Positions 1 through 31,600 of a DNA stretch of 64,000 nucleotides are shown here, one piece after another. Source of the stretch: Numida meleagris. Its lineage: Eukaryota; Chordata; Aves; Galliformes; Numididae. Both the position numbers and the translations under genes were made by a program. The DNA lies in contig NC_034421.1 in the NCBI RefSeq assembly GCF_002078875.1, positions 13,718,688 to 13,782,687 of the forward strand. Direction: 5' to 3'. Below the pieces are notes generated by a model, which worked only from the letters and a program-made list of their open reading frames with translations, ran no database searches and was not told where the DNA came from. How positions within the stretch are numbered: position 1 is the first letter of the stretch; each line of letters starts with the position of its first letter.

Positions 1-737
1 GTCCCCTCAGCACCATTCCCACTGCATCTGACATCAGTGCTGGTGATGCCTGAGAAAGCTGATTGTATTCTGTTTGCTTTTGGTGTTGCTTTTCAGTTCT
101 ATTTGGCATTCAGTTGAGGGTTCATGCTGTCTTCCTGAGAATCAAGAGAAGCAGAGACAGATGCAGAACTACCTGAGAGTCCACCAGAAACCCAGAGACT
201 GCAGCAAGGCAATAAGTGCTTGTCCTCCAGTAAAGATCGGTGTAAGGACAAGTTCCTCTTATGCCTGCCTGCCAAAGCTTGTTCATGCAAACTCAAGGGT
301 GGCTGGAGGAGAGGAGGGAGATGCCCCCGGATCTGGTTGTTGAGCAGCAGTAATAGAAAAGAGCAGGGATTTACACAGAACCTGGAGATTGGTGGTAGGG
401 TACTGTCACACCGCCCTCTCAGTACAATTCTGTGAGTACAAGTTGAGAGAAGAAACCATTCATTACACTTCTTTGGTTTATCATCATCTTAAAGGAACTT
501 AATTTTTCTTTCCTTATCTAGCAGAGTTCTGGTTATGTTTCCAGCCCTTCTGCGTGCTTGTTTCTAGGTGACTTATTCTGAGAATAATTGCTCTCTGAGA
601 ACACTGCATTCAAGGTTGATTTGTCTGAGCTTCTGCCTGGATGTTCCAATCATGATAGATTCTAATGCACAGGTAATGGGCTTTGGTGGCAGGGTGACAG
701 GATTGGTTCTAATGGTTTTTGTCTCTCTCTTCTGCAG
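1..737 (+). other. UBN1: UBN1 intron (window starts inside it)
   Basis: Ends at the acceptor tctcttctgcag. Nothing resembling the N-terminal UBN1 exons (MSEPHR... or the EFFYPELV segment) is present, and no repeat is recognised. Confidence 0.8.
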
Positions 738-21680
<20,943 letters not shown>

Positions 21681-24080
21681 CGTCTGCCAGGAGGGGAGCT
21701 AGAGCACACATAGGATAAAGCGAGAGGAGCAGTGAGTTCACGGATACCGACGGTGTCTTTTCCTCATGACAACTGGAGAGACTGAACTTCAGCGAGGGGT
21801 TGTTGGTGCGTTTGCTCTGAGGTTTTCAGAGCAAAGCCCCACGCCAAGGGCCGCCTTGAGCCACGTCCTAATGAGAGAGAAGCGTTTGTAGCACTGTTGT
21901 ATTGCTGCTGCCCTTCACGCATTCCCTGGCACTGGCATGAGCTGGAACTCGCAGGGAGACTCGGGTGGGCCTGGCTTCCACGCAGGAAGTCTGGGGCTGG
22001 TGGATTCCCACTCACCTGTGTCTACATCTGCCAAGTACCTCCAAGCCCAGTTACCTCCTTGGTCTCCCTGTGGAGGGTATGAAAGGTGCTTCTTTCTTTT
22101 GCTTTGGATTTACTTGGACAATTCTAGCACTGCCAGTGCTTTCTGAAGACATTTCACTGATTTTTTTCTTTTTTTTCAATTGTACTATTAAGCTGTGCTA
22201 CACTTAATAGGAGGACTTAACATTTCCTGTGTGGTGAATCTAATGAACCACCTGATGTTCCCCTCTGGAGGAGAAAGAAGACTCTTTAGAGAGACATTTC
22301 TAGATGCACTCATGGACGTTGAGAATTCTACATCTTTTGGTTTTTGGATTTTTTTTTCCTCCAAAGGGATGCTTTTCTCCTGCTCAGTTTTATCCTCATT
22401 ACCGTTGAATGCATTGGATTGAATGGGACACTTCTCAGCATGTCACGTGTATAGGAAGACATAATTCCAGTGCCTTTTATGGTGGAGCAAGAATGGACTA
22501 GTGACACACATTTCAGCCCTATTTTATGTGCTCCTCAACCCTTTTTTAATCATTCTGTATTTAAGATGTATTCTGTTTATTTAATAGAGCTTTTTATGGT
22601 TGCACATCAAAAAAGCTGCACTGTCTGGACTTAAATGGTGTCTTGGTGACTGCGAAGACAGTACCAAATCCAGCAAGAGCACCAGTTCTTATCAGCATTT
22701 GTGCAAGCGGGTTCCAGACCCTCCCCTAAAGCCATTCTTTCCTAGGGTTGTCAGTAACGATCTCTTTAGTGGGCAGAGGGAATGATCTAGATTAACCAAG
22801 GTCACTTATATTCAAATGAATTCCAGAGAAGAGTATTGCTCTCCTTGATGATTTCTGCACTAGAATCATGCGCTTGTCCCAGCTGCAGGAATGGGGACCA
22901 TCTGGAGTCGGGGTGTGTCATTTTTATTTTTTAAGACGATTTTTTTAACTCTTAGCCCTGGATGCTTCTCCTCTGAGCACACCCTTTCGAACTGTGCATA
23001 GCTAAAGGCAGGCTGTGGTTCCAACTGAGCTTTATGGGTTTGATTTTTCTGTTCTCCCCAGTCTCTTTTCTCAGGCTCCTGTAGTCCACATCTGAATTGT
23101 GCAGTGGTGGCATAGATTTCACTGGTAGAGTTCAAGGGAAAGTCTGCAGCCTTCCTCCAAGAGCTTTCAGGTAGGATGCTGGCGCTGAGTATACCAGCAA
23201 ATATCTGCTTTTGTTTTCCCTATTTTTTTTGTAAGCTCCAGGACGGACTGTTCTCAATTTGAGCCGGTATATAATTTTCCAAGATCATTGCGTTATTTGT
23301 ATTTAAAGAAGAAAAAAAAAAAAGAGGAAAAATGCAGCTCAGAATTAGAATCTGTTTACAGAAAATATCTAGGTTGTAGCAAAAGAGCCAAAGACAAGAA
23401 CTTGTGTTACCGAAACGGAGCCCAGCAGTTACCGGTGGTCTCAGACGAGTGGATGTCGCGTGGTTCCCGTTGGAGGCGTAATCCTGAGAGGTGCTTTGCA
23501 CCTTCAACTTCCCATGGTTGCTGAAAGCACGCGAACGTCTGGCGGGACAGGGACTCGCAGTGAGTGACCCAAGGTGCTGGTTCTACTCCCTCTCTTTGCT
23601 TTCACTTGAATGCTTCTGCTGGGAGGCACCTGTGTGCGTGGCCAGAGCAGAACGCCCTCGTTCTAGGAATTTAGCGAAGCCTCTTGCCTCAGGGAAATGT
23701 TTATTTGGTGGAAATTCTGTGGGATATATTTTTTTTTTTTTCTTTTTTCTTTACATGGTATAATGAATGAGTGAATGGTATTGAGCAGAGCTGCAGCAAG
23801 GCAGAGCCACACAGGGGCCTGACAGCTGATGGGGAGCCAGGGCTCTGGGCTCTGCCTCGAGGAGGCAACGTGCAGCACTTCCGTGACAGCGTGGGGCAGC
23901 GAGGCTCCCATGGCACTTACTTTATAGGGCAGTTCCTTTTGGATGTAAGAGCTGCGGTTTACTATTATTTTTTTTTTTTTTGGTGTGTGATGGGACTGTC
24001 TTGCTGAAGATGGTGGGGGTGGTATGAAAACTGTTAATCTTGTACAGAATAACTGAATAAATTGTTTCAACGTTTCCAAA
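21681..24080 (+). other. UBN1: UBN1 3' untranslated region
   Basis: There is no coding pattern from the stop to the polyadenylation signal at 24056. The region has A/T runs (poly-A at about 23313 and poly-T at about 23730 and 23970) and no repeat I recognise. The length (about 2.4 kb) is plausible for UBN1. A longer 3'UTR reaching about 25,000 is possible (see the signal at 24982). Confidence 0.75.
24056..24061 (+). terminator. UBN1: UBN1 polyadenylation signal AATAAA
   Basis: A canonical AATAAA in gaataactgaataaattg, followed 15-45 bp later by T-rich sequence (gcttttttttcc, then ctctggtttt), as expected for a cleavage site near 24,075-24,085. Confidence 0.75.
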
Positions 24081-24284
24081 ATGCTTTTTTTCCATCTCCT
24101 TCCCTCTGGTTTTCACCATTCTGTTTTCAAGAATTTGTTTTAGCTTGGATGATCATCTCTCGACCGTCTGTTTCTCGATGACCGATTAATTAATCACCTT
24201 TTAACTAACATCTCTTACTTTGCAAGTACATTACAGCTCTGAAGCCACTGTAGTGTAGAATTGCTTATTCTTGTTCAATGCTTT

Positions 24285-24340
24285 TGAATCATGGAATGGT
24301 TTGGGCTGGGAGGAGCAGACATCTGCTGGAGCAACGGCAT
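24285..24340 (-). mobile_element. CR1 3'-end scrap
   Basis: gaatcatggaatggtttggg is the reverse complement of the CR1 3' terminus (ccaaaccattc...tgattc). Only about 55 bp recognisable. Confidence 0.6.
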
Positions 24341-24897
24341 GACCCTGTGCGATCCGTTTGTTCACAGAGGTAAAATAATTGCACTCATCTCCAAAGCCAG
24401 GATTGGATGGTCAGTGAACGCTCACTGCTGCTCTTTTTGATGGCAGAGTTTGCTGGGGCTCAGGTATTGAGCTCTGCATTGACTTACTGAAAGGAGAGGC
24501 ATCACGTGAAGAGTCCAGGCTGATTGGGACAGAGCTGGATGTGAGTATGGTTAAAAGGCAGCGCTGCTCTGCCAGAGCTTTTGCTGCATCCGTTGGTGAT
24601 GTGATGTGAAAAAGATCCTGGGGTTTAAATTGTGATTGTCTGCATGCCTAGAATCCGGTAGGGGGAGATGGAGGGGAGGCTCCTTGCCCTGGTAAAGCAG
24701 AAATTGGAGTGAAGGAAATGATCGTGTTCTAGATGTAGAAGTCTCCGGTACCATCCCAGCATAAATCCCTCTCTTCCTGTAGCTGCAACCCCATTTGGTG
24801 GTGCAGTTCCCTCCCATCTAATGCCACTAATTAGTCCCAGCCCATGCTGGCCAAGTGACTTCCCTCGTGGGAGAGGCAGCATCTGAAATGAACGTTC

Positions 24898-24922
24898 CTA
24901 TTTATTTATTAATTTATTTCTA
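24898..24922 (+). promoter_or_regulatory. AU-rich element-like cluster of ATTTA motifs
   Basis: Three ATTTA pentamers in an A/T-only tract (24900-24904, 24904-24908, 24912-24916). In a transcript this is the form of an AU-rich instability element. It lies between the two main poly(A) sites, so it matters only if either gene uses a longer 3'UTR. On the - strand the same tract gives AATAAA-like hexamers beyond the PPL signal. Confidence 0.35.
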
Positions 24923-24981
24923 ACTTTGACTCTGAACCGGCGTCTTCCTGTGAAGCCAAAGATCAAGAGACCGCCGTAAGC

Positions 24982-24987
24982 AATAAA
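24982..24987 (+). terminator. UBN1: Possible distal UBN1 polyadenylation signal AATAAA
   Basis: A second + strand AATAAA about 925 bp beyond the main one, followed by a T-rich stretch (gcattttttatttcat) about 30 bp on. If used, UBN1 would carry an AU-rich element and a CR1 scrap in its 3'UTR, and its end would meet that of PPL. Confidence 0.4.
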
Positions 24988-25021
24988 GGAGAACAAACGT
25001 CTGATTGGAACCACTGCATTT

Positions 25022-25027
25022 TTTATT
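25022..25027 (-). terminator. PPL: PPL polyadenylation signal AATAAA (minus strand)
   Basis: The + strand TTTATT reads AATAAA on the - strand, about 900 nt past the PPL stop. The sequence beyond it on the - strand is GT-rich (gtttgttctcc). This fits a 3'UTR of about 0.9 kb. Confidence 0.65.
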
Positions 25028-25930
25028 TCATACTATAAATAGAATTCCCCTCTATTTCCCGTTCCCGTACACAAGTAAGTGAAACGTGTAGCTGCACGTA
25101 ACTCTATTTGGTAAGATACCAGCACAAATGGCTTTTAACCATGAGGTGAGCTAACTGTGTTCTGAAGGCACTCTGCGTTTGGTTACAGTTGCATGCTTTA
25201 CGCTAGCATCTTGTGTTCGGCACTGCTGCCGGCTCCTCACGTACTTTTTGGTGAACTCTACGGTATAGGAATGCTCCTCCTGGATCTAGGGCTGACGCCA
25301 TCAAATGACCGTGCTTCGTTTCGCTCTCGCCCAGCAGCATCAGCACGCCGGCGAGCAAAAAGGCCAGGTTTAACGTGATGATACCGAAGGGAGGTGTACA
25401 TCACGCCTGTTGCTTACGGAGCTGGTTTCCTCCGAGGATAATCCCATCATTTAGTTGTCCACAGTGAAACTGTTTGGCTTATTAACACGCAGCTGACGTA
25501 CCCAGCTCTCGCTGGTCAGCCCAGAATCATTTTGACCTTCAGTCTCTCTAACATCTGCTGTATATGGCTTTTTTTTTTTTTTCCTCTTTTTTTCGGACTT
25601 TGTGGCTATACGTTGAAGAAACTGCAGGTTTGGCTGAGTCCTTTGGACTTCAGGTACTTCGCTTGTTTTCGGCTTGTCACCTTGTTCTTTTATTGAGTGG
25701 TTAGGTAGGGCTGAAGAGGGAGAGAAGGTTCAGTTGTAGCCTTGACAAAGGTGTTTTCCACTAGTGGCGGTGCTTTCCCGCAGCGTACGACGGCAAGCAG
25801 TGCGGCTTCATAGCGCGGCTGGACAGAGGCTCTAGCATTTCGGAAGACGCAAAGGAGGGCGAGGATTTGCAGTGATCTGGTAGTCGTAACGAGTGGTGCA
25901 GCTCTGACTTGCTGCCTTTAAGAAAAGGCT
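25022..25930 (-). other. PPL: PPL 3' untranslated region
   Basis: Non-coding sequence from the TAG at 25931-25933 to the poly(A) signal. It contains an A-run on the transcribed strand (about 25567-25590). No repeat recognised. Confidence 0.7.
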
Positions 25931-28615
25931 CTAAAGTGGAGGGAGCACTGGGTAATTACTTCCGGACACCAAGACTGCCAGCTCCTGGATCGACATCTGC
26001 TTGTTGAGGTAACTGTTGTACTGGGCCGGGCTTAGCCTGCCGCTCTTCAGGGCGTCTTCGATCGAGAACTCTCTGCCGGATTTCCTGTCGAGGATCACGG
26101 ATGATTCCCCATTGGGCCCCTTGATTGAGATCTCCTCCCAGTCACACTCCTGACTCTTCAGCTTGACGAACAGGCTCCATTCGATGAGGCCAAGCACGTG
26201 AGCTTCCTCTGGAGACATCTCCTTGCCTGTGTCCGGATCGATGACCACAATGGAGCGCCTCAGGTGGTTCTCTCTTTGCTCCCTCTTGATTGCCACCGTC
26301 TTGAGGCGATTCTGGAGCTGCTCGATCTCTGCGTCTTTTTCTCTGGATAACTGCTTCAGATCATCTAACTCTCTTTCCAGAGCTTGGAATCTGGAGTCTA
26401 GGTTTAGTCCACTGTCCACGTGGGTCATGTTTCTCAAATCCCGAGCTTCTGTTGCTGTGAGTTCAATCTCTGACTGCAGCCTCCTTGTTTCCATCAGCAG
26501 GTTCTGTTTTTCAAGGTGTAGTTTGTGGTTTTCCTCTCTCAGTAAGTCTAGTTCCTTCGATGACTTAGAGTTGTTGAATTCCACCTCGGACAGCCTGGTT
26601 TCAAGCCTATTGATGTCTGCATCTAGCTCCCTCTTACGCCTGCTCTCCTCCTCCAGGTTGCTCTTCAGCTTCTGAATCTCATACTCCGTGTCTCCTTTGT
26701 CCACTTGGACGCTCTCTGAAAAGACAACTTTCTCTTTGACCTCCATTTTCTCCAACGAAAGAAGCTTCTTTCTCAAGGCTTCCAGTTCAGTCTGCAAGAC
26801 TTGTCTCCGGTGTTTTTCTTCTTCCAGCTCCAGCTTGAGGAGGGAGTGCTCCTTCTCTTGCTGGGGATCTTGCTGAAGGATCACTTTCTGTTTCACTGTT
26901 ACTCGTTCTGTCGTTTCCCTCTCCTGCTCTTCTAACTCATTCAACCTAATCCTCAGCCTCTGCACTTCCAGTTCTGCCTCTCTGCGGGCCTGTCTCTCCT
27001 TCTCCAGTTCTTCCAGTTGACGCTCCAGCTCAGACCGCCTCCTCTGCAGCTTGCGGAGTTCTTCACGGAGGGAATCTATCTGTTTCAGCTCGCTCTCAAT
27101 GCTCTGTGAGAAGGAGGTGACTTCAGCTTTCAAGGCAGGATCTTGCTCGTACTTCACTACTTCCTGCTGGACCACTTTCTCCTTCACCTGGGAAAGTTCC
27201 TCCTCCTTCTGTCTTACTTTCTCTTCTTGGAGGAGCCGCTCCCTCTCCAGGTCAACGTGCTTCATTTGTTCCTCCGCCAGCTGCACTCTCAGAGACTCTA
27301 CCTCCTCTCTCGTCTTAGGGTCTTCCCGGAACTGCAGAATTTCTTGAACAACTTCCTTCATATGCACTTGAGGTTTGGTATCTTTCAAAGCTTGTATCTC
27401 TTGTTTCAGCTGGTAGATCTCGAGGTCGGCTCTTTCAATCGCTCCCGTCCTCTCTATGATTTCCTCGCGGAGCCGCTGTAGCTCCTTTTCAGTTTCTGGA
27501 TCATTCTTGTACTTAATGACCTCCTTAATGACTTCTTTGACTTCTACCAGCGGCTCTCTGTTCCGCAGAGCAGCTAGCTCATTCTGACAGCTCTTCAGCT
27601 GTTCGTCACCACCCCGGTATCTCCTCTCCTGCTCTACCAGCTCCAACCGAAGGTTGGCAACTTCATTTTCAGCCTTAGGATCCGGCCGCACGATCTCGCG
27701 CACCTTCTCCTGGACGACCACCTTGGCGTTCTCTTCCTCCAGCAGCTGGATCTTCCTGAGCAGCTCAGCCTTCTCCCGCTCATTGGAACGCCCCTTGGAT
27801 TTCTCATCCTCGTACTGGCGTCGGAGCTCATTCACCTCCCTCTCGATGGCCACGTCTTTCTCCACCTTCAGCACCTCCTTGACAGTAATCTTGCCCTCAG
27901 CGATGGCCCGTTCCTTCTCGAGACGTTTGAGCTTCTCCTGGAGGAAGCTGAGCTCTTCCTCGTGCTTCTGCCTCAGGGCGGTCTCCCTCTGCTTGCTCTC
28001 TTGCAACATCCTGAATTCCATCTCCAGCTGGGGATCATTCTGCAGCTTCAGCACCTCCTTCTCTGTTACCTTCTCCTGCTCTTTGTTCTTCTCGCTGGAC
28101 AGCACAGCAATTTGTTGGCGTAACAAATTGACCTCGTTTTCTCTGGTTCCTTCCTGCCTCCTGAGCTCTTCCAATTCTTCTTTGAGCCTCAGGATTTCAT
28201 CAGCTTGAGCCTTGTCTTGCTCGATGCGCAGCACCTCTTTCACTATATACTCCTGCCCTCCTTCCTTCTTCTCGTGCTCCAAAACACGCAGCCTGATTTT
28301 AAGGGCCTCCAGCTCATCCTGCAGCACCTGGTTCTTGCGCTGCTCTTCTGCCAGGCTTTGCTGCAGTTTGTGGAAGCTCTCCTCCAGCTGCGGGTCCGGC
28401 ACTTTCTTCACCAGTTCTTTCTTAACTACGGTTTCTTGGGGCTTCTGGTTTTGCAGGTGGACAATGTTGTTCTGGATGGCTTGGATCTCAGCTTCTAGCT
28501 GTTGCCGACGCTGAGTCTCATCCTCAAGCTCTTTCTTCAACTTCCAGACTTCTTCCACAGGCCTTACAGATTTTTTGGTCTGGACAAAGTCTTGTGTCAC
28601 TTGAACCTCTGGCTG
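25931..28615 (-). CDS. PPL: PPL exon 22 (rod domain, linker tail, stop)
   Basis: 2,685 nt: 894 residues plus TAG. The exon starts at CAG (28615) after cccaacaacag and encodes QPEVQVTQDF onward. Residues to about 1650 are an uninterrupted charged coiled coil that mediates parallel dimerisation and pairing with envoplakin. The last ~110 residues form the linker tail (LRRSIVVIDPDTGKEMSPEE, then DWEEISIKGPNGESSVILDR and SIQELAVLVSG), which binds vimentin/keratin 8. The C terminus ends SNYPVLPPL, longer than the human end. Long opposite-strand frames here are antisense shadows of the heptad repeats. Confidence 0.98.
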   Translation of the reverse strand, partial: QPEVQVTQDFVQTKKSVRPVEEVWKLKKELEDETQRRQQLEAEIQAIQNNIVHLQNQKPQETVVKKELVKKVPDPQLEESFHKLQQSLAEEQRKNQVLQDELEALKIRLRVLEHEKKEGGQEYIVKEVLRIEQDKAQADEILRLKEELEELRRQEGTRENEVNLLRQQIAVLSSEKNKEQEKVTEKEVLKLQNDPQLEMEFRMLQESKQRETALRQKHEEELSFLQEKLKRLEKERAIAEGKITVKEVLKVEKDVAIEREVNELRRQYEDEKSKGRSNEREKAELLRKIQLLEEENAKVVVQEKVREIVRPDPKAENEVANLRLELVEQERRYRGGDEQLKSCQNELAALRNREPLVEVKEVIKEVIKYKNDPETEKELQRLREEIIERTGAIERADLEIYQLKQEIQALKDTKPQVHMKEVVQEILQFREDPKTREEVESLRVQLAEEQMKHVDLERERLLQEEKVRQKEEELSQVKEKVVQQEVVKYEQDPALKAEVTSFSQSIESELKQIDSLREELRKLQRRRSELERQLEELEKERQARREAELEVQRLRIRLNELEEQERETTERVTVKQKVILQQDPQQEKEHSLLKLELEEEKHRRQVLQTELEALRKKLLSLEKMEVKEKVVFSESVQVDKGDTEYEIQKLKSNLEEESRRKRELDADINRLETRLSEVEFNNSKSSKELDLLREENHKLHLEKQNLLMETRRLQSEIELTATEARDLRNMTHVDSGLNLDSRFQALERELDDLKQLSREKDAEIEQLQNRLKTVAIKREQRENHLRRSIVVIDPDTGKEMSPEEAHVLGLIEWSLFVKLKSQECDWEEISIKGPNGESSVILDRKSGREFSIEDALKSGRLSPAQYNSYLNKQMSIQELAVLVSGSNYPVLPPL

Positions 28616-31600
28616 CTGTTGTTGGGAGGAAAAAAAAAAAGTGTAATTAAAATAACCAGAGGAGCTTACTTGGTGCTTATTTTCATTTCCTCCTGTGACA
28701 GAACTACAGGAGGATGCTGATCTGGGTTAATGGAGGCTGCCTACTGCAAATACTCAACAGGGTGGATGTGCAAATGGGCTTTTCTTGAACTGCTCTGGGG
28801 ATTCCTGGCCTGGAAAATGCTCAGTGATGCCCGTTGCTGTCCCAACAAAGCTTTTAGCTCTGAGAGATGCACGTTCTGGTAGGGACTAGGCAACAAGAAA
28901 GTGTTAAAGATTACACGGAGCTTCCAAGGATGAGTGGGAACTGGAAAATGTGGAGAGCTTGTGCCTGACTCCAGGCAGACTGCTTCATTTAGGTGTTTGC
29001 TGACTAATGGGTTTCGGGGCATGAAATGCTAGCTAGATTCGTTTCCAGATCAGCTCGTAACAGCAAAGGCACATGCATGTATGTTATTTTCAAAAATATT
29101 CTTTCAGAATCACGCTGCCACAGCCTGTTGCAGCTGCATCAAGCTGCCTGCCTGCAGCATGCAGAGATCTAAGCCAAGACCTTGAGCTCGCAGCGAGCTG
29201 ACCCCCAGGAGCCACGTGGCACAGCCGAGCTCGAAGCCCCCCTGTGTGGGGGTGGCTTACCTGCCTCAGGAGGTTCTGAGCAAATTCCAGGTTCTGCAGC
29301 CTCTGCCTGTTCACAGCATTCACTTCAGTGAACTTGGCAGCCAGAATGGCTTCCTAGAAGACAGAAAAAGTGTTCAGGAAAGTTGGTGGAACCAGGGATG
29401 CTTGGTCAAGACTTGCTGAGCAGAAACAGTGCTCTAGAGAAGTAACCCTGGGTGCTTTTCTAAAAACCTTCCTGTAAGAGCAAGCAGGCTGGCTTCAAGG
29501 CAGGAAGAGTGGGTTCTGTGCATGTGCAATCTCACCTCCTTAAAGTGGATTCATCCTACACAAGACTTGCAAAAAGAGATGCAACTGAGGCAGAACCATG
29601 TGGGCACTTTGCCTGCCTCGATATGCAGGATGAGTTCTAGGTTGGAAGCAAACGGATCCTGTGTAAAGAAGTGGCTGGTGGCCTGCTCCTCTCCATAAGC
29701 ACTTCTATGTAGGATGCCATCTGCAGCAGTTAAATGTCTCAGTTTGAAAGTCTTCAGAGAAGTGTTTCCAGGATTTTGGTTTGTATTGGTTTTTTTCTTT
29801 CCCCTTTCAGAAAGAAGTGATAACTCCATTTTTTTCCCTCCCTCTTTCTGGCCATCCCATCCCCAAGAATGGACGGCCTCGGAATGATGAAAAGTTCCTT
29901 CCTCCTCGTTCCTCTGCCCTCCCTTGCAGCCTGCTCTGGGGTTGAGGCTGCTGACCATAAAACACTTGTTTGCATAATCCTCCATTGGTCCCACAGGCTG
30001 TGAGCTGCTTTAGCTCTCTGTAGGGTACTGCTTGCTTACCTCCTCTTTCACTTTCGTGGCTGGAGACTGCAGCCTGGGCTTCTTGCTCATGTACCCATTG
30101 CGTCCGTTCTCGAGGTCGAGGATGGACCGTAGCTTCTCAGCTTCCAGCTCATAGTCCTGCAGGAAGAAGTTCCCAGGAGGAAGGGGTGAGATTCCTGGGT
30201 TTCCTTCCCCCCCCCAGGCACCAGTTCTCATGATTTCTTCCCTTGGCCATGTTTTGGGTAAGCTGCTGAGGTTGGTGGGACCTGTGGGTCCCCCTGCAGG
30301 CTCTTGGGCAGGTTCTGCCCATCCTACAGCCTGCTGACCATAGCAGTATGCCCATACTCCCCAGTCACCTCACCAGGACCAGGATTGGAGTGGAAACCTC
30401 CTTTCCCAAGCAGGAAATCCTGGCTAATGGCCATGTGATGTCAACATTGCAGCAGACATCACCTGGGCTTAGCTCCTCAGCTGTTTGAGCAAGGGCATTA
30501 GGCTTCCTAAGCCTTCAATAGGCAGCTCTCAGTAGGATGTGAAGAGTTCTCCCGCTGGCAGAATTGCAGCCCTTACCTTCACTGCCTGCTGGTACTGCTG
30601 AGCTGTGGCAGAGACCTTTTGCACCTCCTGTTCTTTGCTTGCGATGTCACCAAGGAGCGCCTGGGACAAACAAAGATGCAGTCAAAGGGAATGCAGAAGC
30701 CCAAAGACTTCATTCGCCCTTTGGGAGGGTTGCCACTGAAGTTAGAACACTGAGAATTGCAGCCTCCTAGCCCTGCCCTGCTATTTACAAACATGTCACA
30801 AGTAAGAGCGTGGGACCTCACAGCGTTAAAATAAAGCTGCTAAGCCTGTATGTTTTTCCATGTTATGTGCAGGAGCTGTTTGGCTCCGTTAATGATCTCT
30901 TAGTGGTCCTTTTCCCCTCCCCCACACAGCCCAGGGCTCTCAGGAAGAATTACCGCTTGGTTCTTCAGCTTCACTTCCACTTGCTGGATGTTGTCCGTCT
31001 CCTGCGGCTCGTAGTTGGGTATGTTGCAAAGGAACTGGTTGATTTTGTCATAGTTTGTGCGGTAGTTGGAGTAGGCACTCTTTGCTTTCTGCAGGGTCTG
31101 TGTTCTGTAGGAGAAATGGACTCAAGGTCAGCGCGTTCTCCATGTTGTCTTCTGCAAACACCTCTTTGTTGGTCCCTGCTTCTCCTTCCCCAAAGACACA
31201 GATTTGAGCTGTTCTCCACCCCCCTCCCTGCAGGTCCTCTTCTGCAGGAACTGGTGCCACCTGCTTGGTATGAAATCAAGTGGAAATCGCAGGAGAAATG
31301 AGTCATGGGGGAACAGCAGGGAGAAGGTGGAGGATGGTGAATGCTGGGTGTAAGCCTGGAGTGGGATAAGAAGGCACAAGACGTGCTGTGATCCAGGCAG
31401 AGGCAGGTGTGGGTGGATGACAGCTCATATACTCTTATCTCACCTATTGCCAGTGCAGACACTCTTGCCAAAGTCCCCATCCCTGCAGCGAGAACACTTA
31501 ATCCCGGAGGCTGCCCAGACCTACCCAGCCAGTGCGTGCCAGGAATCTCTATTGCTTCCTCCTTGGTGCTCCCTGGAATCCATTCTGCAACTGCCCATTC

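Larger units (their letters stand above)
24062..25021. other. UBN1-PPL convergent intergenic spacer
   Basis: About 0.95 kb between the main poly(A) signals of two convergent genes. It contains a CR1 scrap (24285-24340), an ATTTA cluster and a second + strand AATAAA. No gene seen. Confidence 0.7.

Noticed and set aside
27654..28208. Ser/Phe-rich + strand open frame of 184 codons opposite the PPL rod
   Set aside because: Antisense shadow of Glu/Lys-rich heptads (GAG/AAG read backwards as CTC/CTT).
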